The notes below the pieces were generated by a model that did no database searches, was not told the origin of the DNA, and saw only the letters and a list, made by a program, of their open reading frames with translations. This document shows positions 1-8,658 of a stretch of 64,000 bases of DNA, one piece after another (the stretch's first letter is position 1; the number at the start of each line of letters is the position of its first letter). A program made the position numbers and the translations under genes. The stretch is from Gallionellaceae bacterium (GTDB taxonomy: Bacteria > Pseudomonadota > Gammaproteobacteria > Burkholderiales > Thiobacillaceae). The stretch covers positions 186,001 through 250,000 of the forward strand of contig JAQTLU010000001.1 of NCBI GenBank assembly GCA_028714735.1. Direction: 5' to 3'.

Positions 1-238
1 CATCCTGGTCCGCCATCGTTTCGATGACGACAAGGCCGTCTACGAGCTCAACAAGGGCAGCCATCACGACCACCTGCTGTGCATCCAGTGCGGCCGCGTC
101 GAGGAGTTCTACGACCCCGAGATCGAGCGCCGGCAGAAGAAGATCGCCGCCGACCGCGGTTTCAGGATCCACGACCACAGCCTGTACCTGTACGTCGAGT
201 GCATCAAGGCGGACTGCCCGCACCGGCCCAAGGGCTGA
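1..238 (+). CDS. fur: Ferric uptake regulator Fur, C-terminal part (5' end outside window)
   Basis: The reading frame from base 2 gives 78 residues ending in TGA at 236-238. It shows the Fur dimerisation and metal-binding half: an HHDH cluster, then CxxC (CIQCGRVEEF), and a second Cys pair near the end (ECIKADCPH). In the family this protein is an iron- or zinc-responsive DNA-binding repressor. The DNA-binding domain and start codon lie before base 1. It converges with recN, only two bases separating the stops. Zur is possible from this fragment alone, but the recN/nadK/hrcA neighbourhood is the usual place for betaproteobacterial fur. Confidence 0.9.
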   Translation, partial: ILVRHRFDDDKAVYELNKGSHHDHLLCIQCGRVEEFYDPEIERRQKKIAADRGFRIHDHSLYLYVECIKADCPHRPKG

Positions 239-240
239 GC

Positions 241-1890
241 TCAGGCGCCGCCCAGCATCTCCTCGGCGTGCCTGCGCGTCGTCTCGGTGATCTTCACCCC
301 GCCCAGCATGCGGGCGACCTCCTCCACCCGTTCGTCCCGGCCCAGCGCGGCGACGCGGCTGAGCGCATGGCCGGCCACGGCTTCCTTGCTGACCCGGAAA
401 TGTCCCGCCGCGCCGGCGGCAACCTGGGGCAGGTGGGTCACGCACAAAACCTGATGGCGGCGGCCCAGTTCGGCCAGCATGTGGCCGACGATCTCGGCCA
501 CGCCGCCGCCGATGCCGGAATCGACCTCGTCGAAGATCAGGACCGGGGCGCCGGCGTTTTCCGACAGGATGGTCTGCAGCGCCAGGCCAATACGCGACAA
601 CTCGCCGCCGGAAGCGGTCTTGGCCAGCGGCTTCAGGCCCTGGCCGGCATGGGGGGCAACCTGGAATTCGACCGCTTCCAGGCCGGCCGCCTCCGGTTCG
701 CATGACTCCAGCGCCGCCTCGAAACGGCCGCCCTGCATCGACAGGCGCTGCATGGCCTCGGTCACCGCCTTGGCCAGCCGGGCGGCGGCCTTGCCGCGCT
801 TTGCGCTGAGCTCTTCGGCCAGCTTCAGGTAAGCGGCACGGGCCGCTGCCGCGGTCTTGCGCAGGCCGACCGGATCGGCCAGGCGCTCCAGTTCGGCCAG
901 TCTGGCGCGCGCCTCGTCGAGCAGGCCGGGCAGTTCTTCCGGGCGGACCCTGAACTTGCGCGCGGCATCGCTGACCTGGGCCATGCGCGCCTCGGCCTGG
1001 TTCAGGGCATCGGGATCGAGGTCGACCCGTTCGGCATAGTGGTTCAGTTCGCGGGCGGCCTCCTCGGCCTGGATCAGCGCGTTGTCGAGCATCGCCACCG
1101 CGTCGTTCAGGCTGACGTCGATCCCGGCCAGGGCCAGCAGGCGGCCATGGGCCGCGCGCAACTGGCCGGTCACGCCCTGGCCTTCGTCGTCGATCATGGC
1201 GACCACCTGCTGGGCGCCCTGGAGCAGTTCGGCGGCATGGGCCAGGCGCCGATGGCCGTCCTGCAGCGGACCCCACTCATCGGCGCCAAAGGCCAGTGCG
1301 GCCAACTCGTCGATCTGCCAGTGCAGACGCTCGCGCTCATCGGCGGCCTCGGCGGCATGGGCCTCGGCCTCGCGGCAGGACTTTTCCAGGCTGCGCCAGT
1401 GCCGGTGCGCATCGGCCACGCGCACGGCCAGCCCGGTCGCCTCGGCGTACTGATCGAGGATCTGGCGCTGCACGCCCGGCCGCAGCAGGGAATAGTGGGC
1501 ATGCTGGCCGTGGATGTCGACCAGGAATTCGCCCGCCTCCTTGAGCTGGCCCAGGGTCACCGGCCGGCCGTTGACGAAGGCGCGCGAACGCCCGCCGGCC
1601 TCGACCACACGGCGCAGCAGGCAGGTGTCGTCGTCGCCTTCCAGGTCGTTCTCCGCCAGCCACGCGGCCAGTGCCGGCGTGACCGCGAAGCTGGCCGTCA
1701 CCTCGGCCCGCTCGCCGCCCTCGCGCACCACGCCGGACTCGGCCCGTTCGCCCAGGGCCAGCTGCAGGGCATCGAGCAGGATGGACTTGCCGGCGCCGGT
1801 CTCGCCGGTCAGCACCGAGAAGCCGGGGGCGAATTCCAGGTCGAGGCGATCGACCAGGACGAAGTCGCGGATACTCAAACCAAGTAGCAT
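241..1890 (-). CDS. recN: DNA repair protein RecN
   Basis: SMC-like ATPase of 549 residues, close to the usual RecN length (about 550), acting in double-strand break repair. The N-terminus begins [14 protein letters not shown], with Walker A GETGAGKS at residues 29-36. The centre is coiled-coil-like. The C-terminal half carries the signature TASGGELSR and Walker [13 protein letters not shown]. An open frame runs further upstream but has no RecN content; ATG at 1890 matches the family N-terminus. This ATG shares one base with the nadK stop (TGATG), so nadK and recN are probably translationally coupled in one operon. Confidence 0.96.
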   Translation of the reverse strand: MLLGLSIRDFVLVDRLDLEFAPGFSVLTGETGAGKSILLDALQLALGERAESGVVREGGERAEVTASFAVTPALAAWLAENDLEGDDDTCLLRRVVEAGGRSRAFVNGRPVTLGQLKEAGEFLVDIHGQHAHYSLLRPGVQRQILDQYAEATGLAVRVADAHRHWRSLEKSCREAEAHAAEAADERERLHWQIDELAALAFGADEWGPLQDGHRRLAHAAELLQGAQQVVAMIDDEGQGVTGQLRAAHGRLLALAGIDVSLNDAVAMLDNALIQAEEAARELNHYAERVDLDPDALNQAEARMAQVSDAARKFRVRPEELPGLLDEARARLAELERLADPVGLRKTAAAARAAYLKLAEELSAKRGKAAARLAKAVTEAMQRLSMQGGRFEAALESCEPEAAGLEAVEFQVAPHAGQGLKPLAKTASGGELSRIGLALQTILSENAGAPVLIFDEVDSGIGGGVAEIVGHMLAELGRRHQVLCVTHLPQVAAGAAGHFRVSKEAVAGHALSRVAALGRDERVEEVARMLGGVKITETTRRHAEEMLGGA

Positions 1891-2762
1891 CAGAGTTTTT
1901 CGCCCCAGCGCAGTTTCTGGCGCAGGGTGTCGTAATAGTTGTGGTCCAGCGGCTGCAGCAGGCGCACGGCGTTGCGGGCGCGCTGGATGACCACCCGGTC
2001 GCCAACCATGATGTCGCGGTGGTTCTGGCCGTCGAAGTGGACCCGGCAGTCGTCGGCGTGGATCAGGTTGACCTCGATCTCGGACCGGCTGTTGACCGCG
2101 ATCGGCCGCGCCGACAGGGTATGCGGACAGATCGGCGCCAGCACGAAGGCCTCCAGGGTGGGGTGCAGGATCGGCCCGCCGGCCGACAGGGCATAGGCGG
2201 TGGAACCGGTCGGCGAGGCCACCACCAGGCCGTCGGCGCGCTGGCTGTAGACGAATTTGTTGTCGATGTAAACCTCGAACTCGATCAGGCGGCCCATGGC
2301 GCCCTTGCTCACCACGGCGTCGTTGAAGGCGTACATGTGGAACATCAGGTCGCCATCGCGTTCGAGCGAGCAATCGAGCATGATGCGCGGCTCCTCGACA
2401 TACTGGCCGGCCAGCATCTCGTCCAGGGTGACCAGCATGGTGTCCACCGAGACATCGGCCAGGAAGCCCAAGCGGCCCTGGTTGATACCGATCAGCGGCA
2501 CCTTGAAATCGACCAGGGAGCGGGCGATCGCCAGCATGGTGCCGTCGCCGCCCATGACGATGGCGAGGTCGATGTCGTTGGCGATATCCATCAGCGGCGC
2601 GCAGGGCAGATCGGTCAGATGGCAGAACTCCGCGGTATAGGTGGTGAGCACCACCTCATGGCCGCGCTGGAGCAGGAAATTCGCCAGCCTCAGCATGTAA
2701 CCGCTGATGCTGGTACTGTTGTGTTTGCCGACCAGGGCGATTTTCTTGAAAATTTGCGGCAT
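1890..2762 (-). CDS. nadK: NAD kinase
   Basis: Phosphorylates NAD to NADP using ATP or polyphosphate. The 290-residue protein has the GGDGT motif at residues 71-75, followed by the [11 protein letters not shown] segment and the [15 protein letters not shown] loop that is diagnostic of the family. Length is normal. It is the first gene of a nadK-recN operon; its stop overlaps the recN start. It is divergent from hrcA with only 45 bp between start codons, so the two promoters must be compact or overlapping. Confidence 0.96.
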   Translation of the reverse strand: MPQIFKKIALVGKHNSTSISGYMLRLANFLLQRGHEVVLTTYTAEFCHLTDLPCAPLMDIANDIDLAIVMGGDGTMLAIARSLVDFKVPLIGINQGRLGFLADVSVDTMLVTLDEMLAGQYVEEPRIMLDCSLERDGDLMFHMYAFNDAVVSKGAMGRLIEFEVYIDNKFVYSQRADGLVVASPTGSTAYALSAGGPILHPTLEAFVLAPICPHTLSARPIAVNSRSEIEVNLIHADDCRVHFDGQNHRDIMVGDRVVIQRARNAVRLLQPLDHNYYDTLRQKLRWGEKL

Positions 2763-2807
2763 AGGCGGAATTATAGTGACGACTTACCCGGCGAAATACG
2801 AAACGAC

Positions 2808-3827
2808 ATGTTAAACGAACGCGCCCGCATCCTGTTGAAAACCCTGGTCGAATGCTATATCGACGAGGGCCAGCCGGTCGGCTCGCGCACCCTGGCCAAG
2901 CAGACCGGGCTCAACCTGTCGCCGGCCTCGATCCGCAACATCATGTCCGACCTGGAGGAAGGCGGCTACATCATCAGCCCGCACACCTCGGCCGGCCGCA
3001 TCCCCACCGCCAAGGGCTATCGGCTGTTCGTCGACACCCTGCTGACGGTAAAGCCGCTGACCCATCCCGACCTCAGCCAGATCGAAACCCGGCTGGCGCC
3101 GAGCGACCCGCAACGCCTGGTCACCTCGGCCTCCAGGCTGCTGTCGGACCTGACCCAGTTCGCCGGCGTGGTGGTGGTGCCGCACCGGCGCCGGCAGACC
3201 TTCCGCCAGATCGAGTTCATCCGGCTGTCGGAAAAACGCATCCTGCTGATCATCGTCACCCCCGAAGGCGAGGTGCAGAACCGGGTGCTGGTCAGCGATC
3301 ACCACTACACCGACAGCCAGCTGACCGAGGCCGCCAACTTCTTCAACAGCCATTACGGCGGCCTCTCGTTCGAGGTGGCGCGCACCCGCCTGGTCAAGGA
3401 ACTCATCGACCTGCAATCCGACATCAGCAGGCTCATGCAGGCCGCCGTCCAGGTCGGCAGCGAGACCCTGGGCCAGAGCGAATCCGACTACGTGATCAGC
3501 GGCGAAGTGAACCTGATGCGCACCCCCGACCTGTCCGCCGACATGGAACGCCTGCGCCGGCTGTTCAACCTGTTCGAGCACAAGACCGACCTGATGCAGC
3601 TGCTCGACATGAGCGACAAGGCCGGCGGCGTCCAGCTCTACATCGGCGCCGAGTCCGGCGTCTCGCCCCTGGACGAATGCAGCGTCATCGCCGCGCCCTA
3701 CGAGGTGGACGGCCAGGTGGTCGGCACCCTGGGCGTGATCGGCCCGACCCGGATGGCCTACGAACGGGTGATCCCGATCGTCGACATCACCGCCCGATTG
3801 CTGTCGAATGCGCTCTCCTATCACTGA
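2808..3827 (+). CDS. hrcA: Heat-inducible transcription repressor HrcA
   Basis: A 339-residue protein beginning [21 protein letters not shown]. It has the winged-helix segment ([19 protein letters not shown]) and the conserved [20 protein letters not shown] stretch, then the GAF-like HrcA domain. In the family it represses chaperone genes through CIRCE elements and is assisted by GroEL. An open frame extends far upstream, but homology begins at ATG 2808. No CIRCE element (TTAGCACTC-N9-GAGTGCTAA) was seen in the window, so its targets lie elsewhere. It is followed by a heptad repeat element and then hemH. Confidence 0.95.
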   Translation: MLNERARILLKTLVECYIDEGQPVGSRTLAKQTGLNLSPASIRNIMSDLEEGGYIISPHTSAGRIPTAKGYRLFVDTLLTVKPLTHPDLSQIETRLAPSDPQRLVTSASRLLSDLTQFAGVVVVPHRRRQTFRQIEFIRLSEKRILLIIVTPEGEVQNRVLVSDHHYTDSQLTEAANFFNSHYGGLSFEVARTRLVKELIDLQSDISRLMQAAVQVGSETLGQSESDYVISGEVNLMRTPDLSADMERLRRLFNLFEHKTDLMQLLDMSDKAGGVQLYIGAESGVSPLDECSVIAAPYEVDGQVVGTLGVIGPTRMAYERVIPIVDITARLLSNALSYH

Positions 3828-3835
3828 GCCAGACG

Positions 3836-3915
3836 CAAGCACCAAGACGCAAGATTCAAGAAACACCCTTGGTTCTTGCGCCTGCCCCTTGAATCTTGCC
3901 TCTTGCCTCTCGAAT
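3836..3915. repeat. Inverted heptanucleotide CAAGnnn/CTTGnnn repeat, copy 1
   Basis: Between hrcA and hemH, CAAG occurs at 3836, 3843, 3850 and 3857, exactly every seven bases. The complement CTTG follows at 3868 and 3875, then 3888, 3895 and 3902, with CTCG at 3909. The arms form an imperfect inverted repeat (17 of 19 bases around GCAAGATTCAAG). A second copy with the same period and the same CTCGAAT end lies at 8583-8654. The function is unknown; it could fold into an RNA hairpin. Confidence 0.7.
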
Positions 3916-3917
3916 AA

Positions 3918-5024
3918 ATGACCGCCTTCCTGCCCGAACCGCCCTTCCGCCACGACCAGCCCGAACGCATCGGCATCCTGCTGATCAACCTCGGCACCCC
4001 GGATGCGCCGACGCCACCGGCCTTGCGCACCTACCTGAAGGAGTTCCTCTCCGACCGCCGCGTGGTGGAGATCCCGCGCGCGCTCTGGTGGCCGATCCTG
4101 AACGGCATCATCCTGAACACCCGGCCGGCCAGGTCGGCGGCCAAGTACGCCAGCATCTGGCAGGCGGACGGTTCGCCGCTGAAGGTGCACACCGAACAAC
4201 TGACCAGCCTGCTGGCCAGCGAACTGGCGGACCGTCTGGCCATGCCGCTGGTGGTCGACTACGCCATGCGCTACGGCCAGCCTTCGGTCGCGTCGGTCAT
4301 CGATGCCATGAAGGCGAAGGGCTGCAACCGCCTGCTGGTCCTGCCGCTCTACCCCCAGTATGCCGCCAGCAGCACCGCCACCGCCCTGGATGCGGTCTAT
4401 CGCACCCTGCTGCAGACCCGGTACATGCCGGAGCTCCGCACCGTGCTGCATTACCACGACCATCCGGGCTACATCGCCGCGCTCAGGCAGAGCGTCGAGG
4501 CCCACTGGGCCGAGCATGGCCGGCCCGATGTCCTGCTGATGAGCTTCCACGGCGTACCCAAGCGCAGCCTGGAACTGGGCGACCCCTATCACTGCGAATG
4601 TCTGAAGACCGGACGCCTGCTGGCCGAGTCGCTCGGCCTCGCGCCCGAGCAATACCGGATCACCTTCCAGTCCCGTTTCGGCAAGGCGGAATGGCTGAAA
4701 CCCTATACCGCCGCGACCCTGGCCGAACTGGGGCAACGCAAGACCGGCCGGGTCGACGCGATCTGTCCCGGTTTCGCGGCCGACTGCCTGGAGACGCTGG
4801 AAGAGATCGCCATGGAAGGCAAGGCCACCTTCCTCAACGCCGGCGGCGGCGAATTCAACTACATCCCGGCCCTGAATACCCGGCCGGCCTGGATAGCCAT
4901 CCTGACCGAGCTGATCCTGGCGCAGCTACCCGGATGGCTGCCGGAAAATTACTCCCCTGAAAGTGAAACCGCTCGGCTTGCGGACCGCTCCCGGCGTGCC
5001 CAGGAAAATGGCTGCAAAATATAG
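3918..5024 (+). CDS. hemH: Ferrochelatase
   Basis: Inserts Fe(II) into protoporphyrin IX in the last step of haem synthesis. The 368-residue protein has [13 protein letters not shown] near the N-terminus, the [12 protein letters not shown] motif, the metal-binding region [11 protein letters not shown] and the [13 protein letters not shown] segment. The stretch YHCECLKT carries extra cysteines. Length fits the family. ATG 3918 is supported by the N-terminal homology. The fccA haem protein lies downstream, but with its own promoter region. Confidence 0.95.
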   Translation: MTAFLPEPPFRHDQPERIGILLINLGTPDAPTPPALRTYLKEFLSDRRVVEIPRALWWPILNGIILNTRPARSAAKYASIWQADGSPLKVHTEQLTSLLASELADRLAMPLVVDYAMRYGQPSVASVIDAMKAKGCNRLLVLPLYPQYAASSTATALDAVYRTLLQTRYMPELRTVLHYHDHPGYIAALRQSVEAHWAEHGRPDVLLMSFHGVPKRSLELGDPYHCECLKTGRLLAESLGLAPEQYRITFQSRFGKAEWLKPYTAATLAELGQRKTGRVDAICPGFAADCLETLEEIAMEGKATFLNAGGGEFNYIPALNTRPAWIAILTELILAQLPGWLPENYSPESETARLADRSRRAQENGCKI

Positions 5025-5089
5025 GTAAAAGCCTTATCAATATTAGGGTTTGCTTGTTGAATTATCCGGGCTCTTATTTCACTATCCGC

Positions 5090-5103
5090 TTGATCCAGAT
5101 CAA
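5090..5103. promoter_or_regulatory. FNR/DNR-type box upstream of fccAB
   Basis: TTGATCCAGATCAA is a perfect match to the FNR/ANR/DNR consensus TTGAT-N4-ATCAA. Its centre at 5096.5 is 41.5 bases before position 5138, and a GATATT hexamer (four of six matches to TATAAT) sits at 5126-5131, the -12 to -7 position for that start. This is class II activator geometry. The fccA start codon is 78 bases downstream. Confidence 0.75.
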
Positions 5104-5123
5104 CAGCGCTACCTAGCGCTGTT
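5102..5123. promoter_or_regulatory. Perfect palindrome in the fccAB core promoter (candidate operator)
   Basis: AACAGCGCT-ACCT-AGCGCTGTT has perfect 9-base arms around a 4-base spacer. It begins within the FNR-type box and ends three bases before the presumed -10 hexamer at 5126-5131, so a protein bound here would compete with RNA polymerase. The regulator is not identifiable from the window. A transcript hairpin is unlikely if transcription starts near 5138. Confidence 0.55.
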
Positions 5124-5180
5124 TTGATATTGTTTCTGGTTGGCGGTTTTCGCCTTTTTTCAAAAGCTTGGAGGAGCAAC

Positions 5181-5483
5181 ATGAAAAATTCCCTCGCCGT
5201 AACCCTGCTGCTGGCAGGTGCCCTGGGCACTGCCGCATCGGCCTATGCCGTCGATACGCGCGCCCGTTTCATCGCTGCAAACTGTTCATACTGCCATGGC
5301 CCGGACGGCAAGAGCCGCGGTGCCGTACCCAGCCTGGCCGGCCTCGAACCCGGCTATTTCGTCGACCAGATGAAGGCTTTCAAGGACGGCTCCCGCCCCG
5401 GCACCGTGATGAAAAAGCACGCCAACGGTTACACCGAAGCCGAGTATGAAATGATGGCCAAGTATTTCGCTGCGATCAAATAA
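5181..5483 (+). CDS. fccA: Monohaem cytochrome c subunit of sulfide dehydrogenase
   Basis: A 100-residue protein with a Sec signal peptide cut near AYA-VDT (about residue 23) and one haem motif, CSYCH, at residues 35-39. A Met-containing segment (TVMKKHANG) could supply the sixth ligand. It has one haem rather than the two of Allochromatium FccA, as in many short class I partners. In the family it accepts electrons from the flavoprotein subunit encoded next. The start at 5181 has a strong GGAGGAG ribosome site, although the frame is open upstream. It precedes fccB by 21 bases, so the two are co-transcribed. Some SoxE/SoxF-type pairs look similar. Confidence 0.88.
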   Translation: MKNSLAVTLLLAGALGTAASAYAVDTRARFIAANCSYCHGPDGKSRGAVPSLAGLEPGYFVDQMKAFKDGSRPGTVMKKHANGYTEAEYEMMAKYFAAIK

Positions 5484-5504
5484 GACGATAGGAGAAAAAT
5501 CACC

Positions 5505-6833
5505 ATGACAATCAATCGTCGCGACTTTATCAAAGCCTCCGCCGGCGCTGTCGGCACTGCCGCTCTCGGCAACCTGGCCGGCTGCGCCTCCGTGCAAACC
5601 GGCAGTGCCGGTCCCAAGGTGGTCGTGGTCGGTGCCGGCTTCGGCGGTGCCACCTTCGCGCGCTACCTGAAGCTGTGGGCGCCGCAGGCACAGATCACCG
5701 TGATCGAGCCGAACACCAAGTTCGTTTCCTGCCCGTTCTCCAACACGGTGCTGGCCGGCGTCAACCAGATGGAAGACATCACGATGCCGTACGACTACCT
5801 GAAGCAGGCGGTCGACAACTTCGTGCCCGACACCGTCACCGCCATCGACACCGCCAAGCAGACCGTCACCACCGCGGGCGGCAAGACCTTCGCCTACGAC
5901 AAGCTGGTCCTGGCCGGCGGTGTCGAACTGCTGTTCGACAAGGTGCAGGGCTATGACGCCGAGGCGCAGAAGACCATCAAGCACGCCTGGAAGGCCAGCG
6001 CCGACCAGACCGGCGTGCTGCGCCAGCAACTGGAAGCCATGCCCGACGGCGGCACCTTCGTGATGTCGGTGCCGATGTCGCCCTACCGTTGCCCGCCCGG
6101 CCCCTATGAGCGCGCCTGCATGGTCGCCACCTACTTCAAGAAGGCCAAGCCCAAGTCCAAGGTCATCATCCTGGACGGCAACCCGGACATCGCCTCCAAG
6201 AAGCCGCTCTTCCTGGCCGCCTGGAAGAAGCATTACGGCTACGGCACCGACAACAGCATGATCGACTATCGTCCCAACAACATGCCGCGCATGGTGGATG
6301 CCAAGACCATGATCGTCGGCACCGAGTTCGACGAGGTGAAGGGCGACGTCATCAACGTGGTGCCGCCGATGCGTGCCGCGACCATCACCGGCATCGCCGG
6401 CGTGCGCGACGGCAACAGCGGCAACTGGTGCACCATCGACTACCGCACCTTCGAGTCCAAGGTCACCAAGAACGTCCACGTCCTGGGCGATTCCACCCTG
6501 ACCAACTTCCCGAAGTCCGGCTCGGTGGCCAACAACACCGGCAAGATGTGCGCCTACGCCCTGTCCGAGGAATTCGCCGGCCGCCAGGCCGATCCGGCCC
6601 CGGTGGTGACCAACACCTGCTACTCGGCCGGTTCCGAATCGACCGCCTTCCACGTCGCCACGGTATTCCGCTGGAACGAGGAGAAGCAGTCCATGGTGCC
6701 GCCGCCGAACGCCAACGGCATCTCCAGCGAGGAAAGCGAACTGGAAATGGCCTACATGGAATCCTGGGCGCGCAACGTCTGGGCCGACACCCTGGGCCTG
6801 CCGGAGAGCTACAACTTCACCGCCAAGGGCTGA
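5505..6833 (+). CDS. fccB: Flavocytochrome c sulfide dehydrogenase, flavoprotein subunit
   Basis: Oxidises sulfide in the periplasm, passing electrons to cytochrome c. The 442-residue protein starts with a twin-arginine signal (NRRDFIKASAG) followed by LAGCAS, so it is exported folded and may carry a lipobox. The FAD fold VVVVGAGFGGATFARYL comes next. PNTKFVSCPFSN holds the Cys expected to bind FAD covalently. Further cysteines in RCPPGPYERAC and NWCTIDY are in place for the redox-active disulfide of the family. A C-terminal FAD-binding stretch includes HVLGDSTLTNFPKSG. An AGGAG site precedes the ATG. Confidence 0.92.
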   Translation: MTINRRDFIKASAGAVGTAALGNLAGCASVQTGSAGPKVVVVGAGFGGATFARYLKLWAPQAQITVIEPNTKFVSCPFSNTVLAGVNQMEDITMPYDYLKQAVDNFVPDTVTAIDTAKQTVTTAGGKTFAYDKLVLAGGVELLFDKVQGYDAEAQKTIKHAWKASADQTGVLRQQLEAMPDGGTFVMSVPMSPYRCPPGPYERACMVATYFKKAKPKSKVIILDGNPDIASKKPLFLAAWKKHYGYGTDNSMIDYRPNNMPRMVDAKTMIVGTEFDEVKGDVINVVPPMRAATITGIAGVRDGNSGNWCTIDYRTFESKVTKNVHVLGDSTLTNFPKSGSVANNTGKMCAYALSEEFAGRQADPAPVVTNTCYSAGSESTAFHVATVFRWNEEKQSMVPPPNANGISSEESELEMAYMESWARNVWADTLGLPESYNFTAKG

Positions 6834-6854
6834 TCCGGCCCTAGCGCGGAATCT

Positions 6855-6877
6855 AAGGGGGCTTCGGCCCCTTTTTT
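6855..6877 (+). terminator. Rho-independent terminator after fccAB
   Basis: AAGGGGGC-TTCG-GCCCC followed by six T residues, with a stable UUCG tetraloop, 21 bases after the fccB stop. It closes the fccAB transcript. Confidence 0.85.
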
Positions 6878-7051
6878 CATGGGCATCCTCCTTGGAGCCC
6901 ATGGCGGCCCCCTTTCTGGAGTTCGCGCGATCGCAAATATCGCCTGAGCCTTTGCCCTTGAAAATGAATATTCGAATGGCCAGATCAGGCTATTGTCCGA
7001 ATGTCAACCGCTAAAGTATCTTCCATATTCACAACAAAATGAGGGGGCGTC

Positions 7052-7675
7052 GTGAACAAGATCATTTTATTGGCCGCTCTGGCTTTCAACCTGAGTACGT
7101 CGGCCTACGCCGCCAGCAACCTCATTAGCAACGGCGGTTTTGAATCCTATTCCACAAGCGGCCTGGTTGGCGGCCACAATTTCTACACTGCAGACGCCGG
7201 CTCGAATGCGATTGATGGCTGGACCATAGGCGGCACCTCGGTTGATCTGATATTCGGTGGCAGCTATGGCGCAGTCACGGGCACCAGCATCGACATGCTC
7301 GGCAGCCCGGGACCGGGGTCGTTGTCGCAAATATTCGATACCATTGCTGGCCAAACTTATATTCTGACCTTTGACCTGTCGGCAAACACGGGGAGCGACA
7401 ACACCCCCGCGGCGAAGGCCTTGTATGTCAGCCTGAACGACGCACAGGTGGCCGCCTACACGGGAACGAGCACGATCACGTCGGAATCATTAAGTTTTAC
7501 GGCAACCTCGGAACACACCACGCTCAGCTTCGCCAGCGGCCCAACTGGTGGTTCAGGCGCTGTCCTTGATAACGTAGCCGTCGCTGCCGTGCCCGAACCT
7601 GAAACCTACGCCATGCTGATGGCTGGCATCGGTCTGCTGGGCTTCATGGGTCGAGGCAAGAAGCGGTCCGCCTGA
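7052..7675 (+). CDS. PEP-CTERM exported protein (DUF642-like)
   Basis: A 207-residue secreted protein with a signal peptide (cut near AYA-ASN). The mature part opens with NLISNGGFES, typical of DUF642/carbohydrate-binding-like domains, and is Ser/Thr/Gly-rich. The C-terminus is a PEP-CTERM sorting signal: VPEPETYAMLMAGIGLLGF, then a basic GRGKKRS tail. Exosortase would remove this signal during export to the surface or to exopolysaccharide. No exosortase gene is in the window. It stands alone, with lower GC than its neighbours. Confidence 0.85.
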   Translation: MNKIILLAALAFNLSTSAYAASNLISNGGFESYSTSGLVGGHNFYTADAGSNAIDGWTIGGTSVDLIFGGSYGAVTGTSIDMLGSPGPGSLSQIFDTIAGQTYILTFDLSANTGSDNTPAAKALYVSLNDAQVAAYTGTSTITSESLSFTATSEHTTLSFASGPTGGSGAVLDNVAVAAVPEPETYAMLMAGIGLLGFMGRGKKRSA

Positions 7676-7793
7676 CGCCTGTTCGACGGCTTGGCAACCG
7701 GGCGCTCCAGACACCGGGTTACGATTATTTCGTGCGGGACGCGCTCACGCGCAGCACATGGGTTGATCACGAAATTCCGGGGCCCGAATTGCC

Positions 7794-8561
7794 TCAAAGC
7801 TCGAACTGCTGGTCCGGCATGAGCGCACGCGGTATGCCGCAGGGCAGGCTGGGGTCGGCCAGTTCGGCCATGATGGCGGACTCGCCGCCCGGCTTCAGGT
7901 GGGTGATCCAGACCGGCACGCCCGGTTTCAGCCTGGCCAGGTCGGGCAGCAGGGTGGCCGGGCAATAATGGTCCGAGACCGCGGCGATGTCCTGGTGGTC
8001 GTTGTCGAACGAGGCCTCGACGATGAAATGCCTGAGATCGCTGGTGGCATTGGCGATTTCGAACAAATCGCTGTGGCTGGTCGTGTCGCCCGAGAAGATC
8101 AGGCTGCCACGCTCGCCGCGCAGCCGATAGCCGACCGCAGGCCGGCCGTGGCTGGCCGGAATGGCGGTGATCTCGCGCGCACCCAAGCTGACCGGCTGGC
8201 CGATTTCCAGCGGCACATAGACCATGAAGGGCCGTTCGGGAGTGGGGACGCGGGCGAAGTCGGGCCAGATCTGCCAGTTGAAGATATGTGCCTTCAGTAT
8301 CTCGATCACCCCGGGCAAGGCATGGATCTGGAGCGGGGCCGCCCGCCCGACCCCGACGCTGTCGAGCATGGTCGGCAAGGCCAGGATGTGATCCAGATGG
8401 GCGTGGGTGACGAAAAGATGGCTGATGCGCGCCATCGCCTCCAGGCTCAGCCGGGTGACGCCGCTGCCGGCATCGATGAGGATATCGTCGTCGACCAGGA
8501 GCGACGTGGAATGGCGGTCGCCGCCGATGCCGCCGGAACAACCCAGTACCCGGACTTTCAT
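7794..8561 (-). CDS. MBL-fold phosphodiesterase, class II cyclic-nucleotide type
   Basis: A 255-residue metallo-beta-lactamase-fold hydrolase. Metal ligands are visible in THAHLDHILALP (HxHxDH), in IPASHGRPAVGYR, in FSGDTTSHSD and in WITHLKPGG. The HxHLDH context resembles class II 3',5'-cyclic-nucleotide phosphodiesterases, so cAMP hydrolysis is the best guess; RNase Z-like hydrolysis is the alternative. ATG 8561 (MKVRVLGCSGG) fits the family; the open frame upstream crosses a repeat element. It follows an adenylate cyclase gene on the same strand, which supports a cAMP role. Confidence 0.78.
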   Translation of the reverse strand: MKVRVLGCSGGIGGDRHSTSLLVDDDILIDAGSGVTRLSLEAMARISHLFVTHAHLDHILALPTMLDSVGVGRAAPLQIHALPGVIEILKAHIFNWQIWPDFARVPTPERPFMVYVPLEIGQPVSLGAREITAIPASHGRPAVGYRLRGERGSLIFSGDTTSHSDLFEIANATSDLRHFIVEASFDNDHQDIAAVSDHYCPATLLPDLARLKPGVPVWITHLKPGGESAIMAELADPSLPCGIPRALMPDQQFEL

Positions 8562-8582
8562 GCGAACCCTCCCTCGAAAACA

Positions 8583-8654
8583 CCAGGCGCCAGGCACATG
8601 ACACGAGGTGCAAGCCGCCCTTGTGCCTTGTGTCTTGCCCCTTGAGTCTCGAAT
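8583..8654. repeat. Inverted heptanucleotide repeat, copy 2
   Basis: Degenerate heptads (CCAG, CCAG, CATG, CGAG, CAAG) begin at 8583, 8590, 8597, 8604 and 8611. They are followed by CTTG at 8620, 8627, 8634 and 8641 and CTCG at 8648, all seven bases apart within each arm. The terminal CTCGAAT is shared with the copy at 3836-3915. It separates the cyclase gene from the phosphodiesterase gene. Confidence 0.68.
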
Positions 8655-8658
8655 CCAG

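Noticed and set aside
2811-4736. Long minus-strand open frame antisense to hrcA and hemH
   Set aside because: Its translation is rich in Gln, Gly, His and Val without family motifs, as expected from the complement of GC-rich genes. hrcA and hemH on the other strand are fully motif-supported.
6970-7000. Sigma-54-like sequence TGGCCAGATCAGGC upstream of the PEP-CTERM gene
   Set aside because: The GG to GC spacing is nine rather than ten and the -12 core is not TTGC.
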